Source: a virus. From it: a DNA stretch of 35,850 nucleotides. The notes under the pieces were generated by a model, which did not search any database, was not told the origin of the DNA, and saw nothing but the letters and a program-made list of their open reading frames with translations. The stretch is from positions 1 to 35,850 of IMG/VR virus record IMGVR_UViG_3300011258_001167; one strand, written 5' to 3'. Below are positions 35,540 through 35,850 of this stretch, in pieces (positions within the stretch are counted from its first letter, which is position 1; every line of letters begins with the position of its first letter). The position numbers and the translations under genes are program-made.

Positions 35540-35850
35540 ATGAATAAATTGAAAGAGATTCGCAAAGCTAAGGGCAGAACCCTCAAACATGTAGCGGAAG
35601 CTGCGGGCACTTCTATACAGCAGGTTCAACGGTTGGAAAATAGCGAAAGACGCTTAACAACCGAATGGATAGAACGCCTAGCATCCGCCCTAGACTGCTC
35701 ACCATCTGATATAGTGCCGTCTCTTCGTGATGGCAGCTTAGATGAATGGAATCAAAAACAAATGGCTTTTTTAAAAGAGCTAGAAGAAAAAGACCGTGCA
35801 GCATTCGAACACGCGATGAAACTTACATACCCCGACAGATACAAGGGAGG
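35540..35850 (+). CDS. XRE-family prophage repressor (CI-like), continues across the circular joint
   Basis: ATG at 35540 with GAAGGTG upstream. The frame is open to the window edge and, when joined to base 22, ends GGKE with a stop at 29-31, giving 107 aa. HTH at about 4-55: LKEIRKAKGRTLKHVAEAAGTSIQQVQRLENSERRL, then IERLASALDCSPSDIV. The C-terminal half is a charged helix, with no S24 LexA-type protease domain, so RecA-driven self-cleavage is unlikely. It should bind the five 17-bp operators and hold both early operons off in the lysogen. Confidence 0.85.
   Translation, partial: MNKLKEIRKAKGRTLKHVAEAAGTSIQQVQRLENSERRLTTEWIERLASALDCSPSDIVPSLRDGSLDEWNQKQMAFLKELEEKDRAAFEHAMKLTYPDRYKG
35830..35850. 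repeat. 21-bp terminal direct repeat, right copy
   Basis: Identical to bases 1-21. It encodes the tail of the repressor C-terminus, which continues in frame past the joint. See the left copy. Confidence 0.9.

Overview
This window looks like one complete, circularly closed temperate phage genome. It encodes a P22-like (podovirus-type) virion and has a lambda-style genetic switch. The first 21 bases are repeated exactly at the end (1-21 = 35830-35850), and the repressor gene that runs off the right edge continues in frame at the left edge, so the two ends join. The host is inferred to be an alphaproteobacterium: attP carries the 3' part of a tRNA-Asp(GUC) gene of a type common there, and several hypothetical genes resemble families I know from alphaproteobacterial prophages. 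This host call is inference.

Layout. (1) Switch, 35054-35850 joined to 1-1266: an XRE repressor on + and a small Cro-like gene on - diverge around three 17-bp operators. Two more copies of the operator sit at 1179-1228, inside the promoter of the + early operon, as in lambda OR and OL. Short membrane and coiled-coil genes follow the repressor. A short Cys-rich gene on - (865-1011) has its own strong promoter pointing back at the immunity operon. (2) Left operon, 1267-5876 (+): small genes, an ERF/Rad52-type annealing protein, an SSB-like protein, an HNH-type nuclease, hypotheticals, an excisionase-like HTH and a tyrosine recombinase, tightly coupled by ATGA overlaps. (3) attP, 5832-6068: the tRNA-Asp core flanked by an 18-bp direct repeat. 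(4) Accessory block, 6103-10004 (+): an unusual cassette (51-aa helix, 111-aa conserved protein, 46-aa Ser-X repeat protein, then about 225 nt that fold into two closed multi-stem RNA structures), followed by Ea22-, XRE-, DUF551- and Lar-like small genes. In the prophage this block lies at one end.

(5) Late module on -, read from 31122 down to 10029: a small protein, TerS, TerL, portal, scaffold, coat, [terminator], small protein, gp4-like and gp10-like tail proteins, a 61-aa protein, a GNAT-like protein, three ejection proteins, a tail fibre, and a lysis cassette (multi-TM protein, coiled-coil/TM protein, CheY-like receiver, SAR endolysin, nested spanins). Last come a small structural protein and two paralogous adhesins with LamG and BNR domains. 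(6) Early right operon on -, 35444-31349: Cro-like, terminator, small genes, RusA, HTH protein, replication initiator carrying 11-bp iterons, primase zinc finger, TOPRIM-helicase, and a gene in the lambda Q position followed by a strong terminator and a structured leader.

How it works together. The repressor shuts both early operons through one operator family. When it is lifted, the left operon supplies recombination and excision. The right operon supplies Cro and the replication set, and then possibly an antiterminator that opens the late operon. The most unusual items are the stand-alone response-regulator receiver between holin-like and endolysin genes, and the Ser-X/structured-RNA cassette beside attP.
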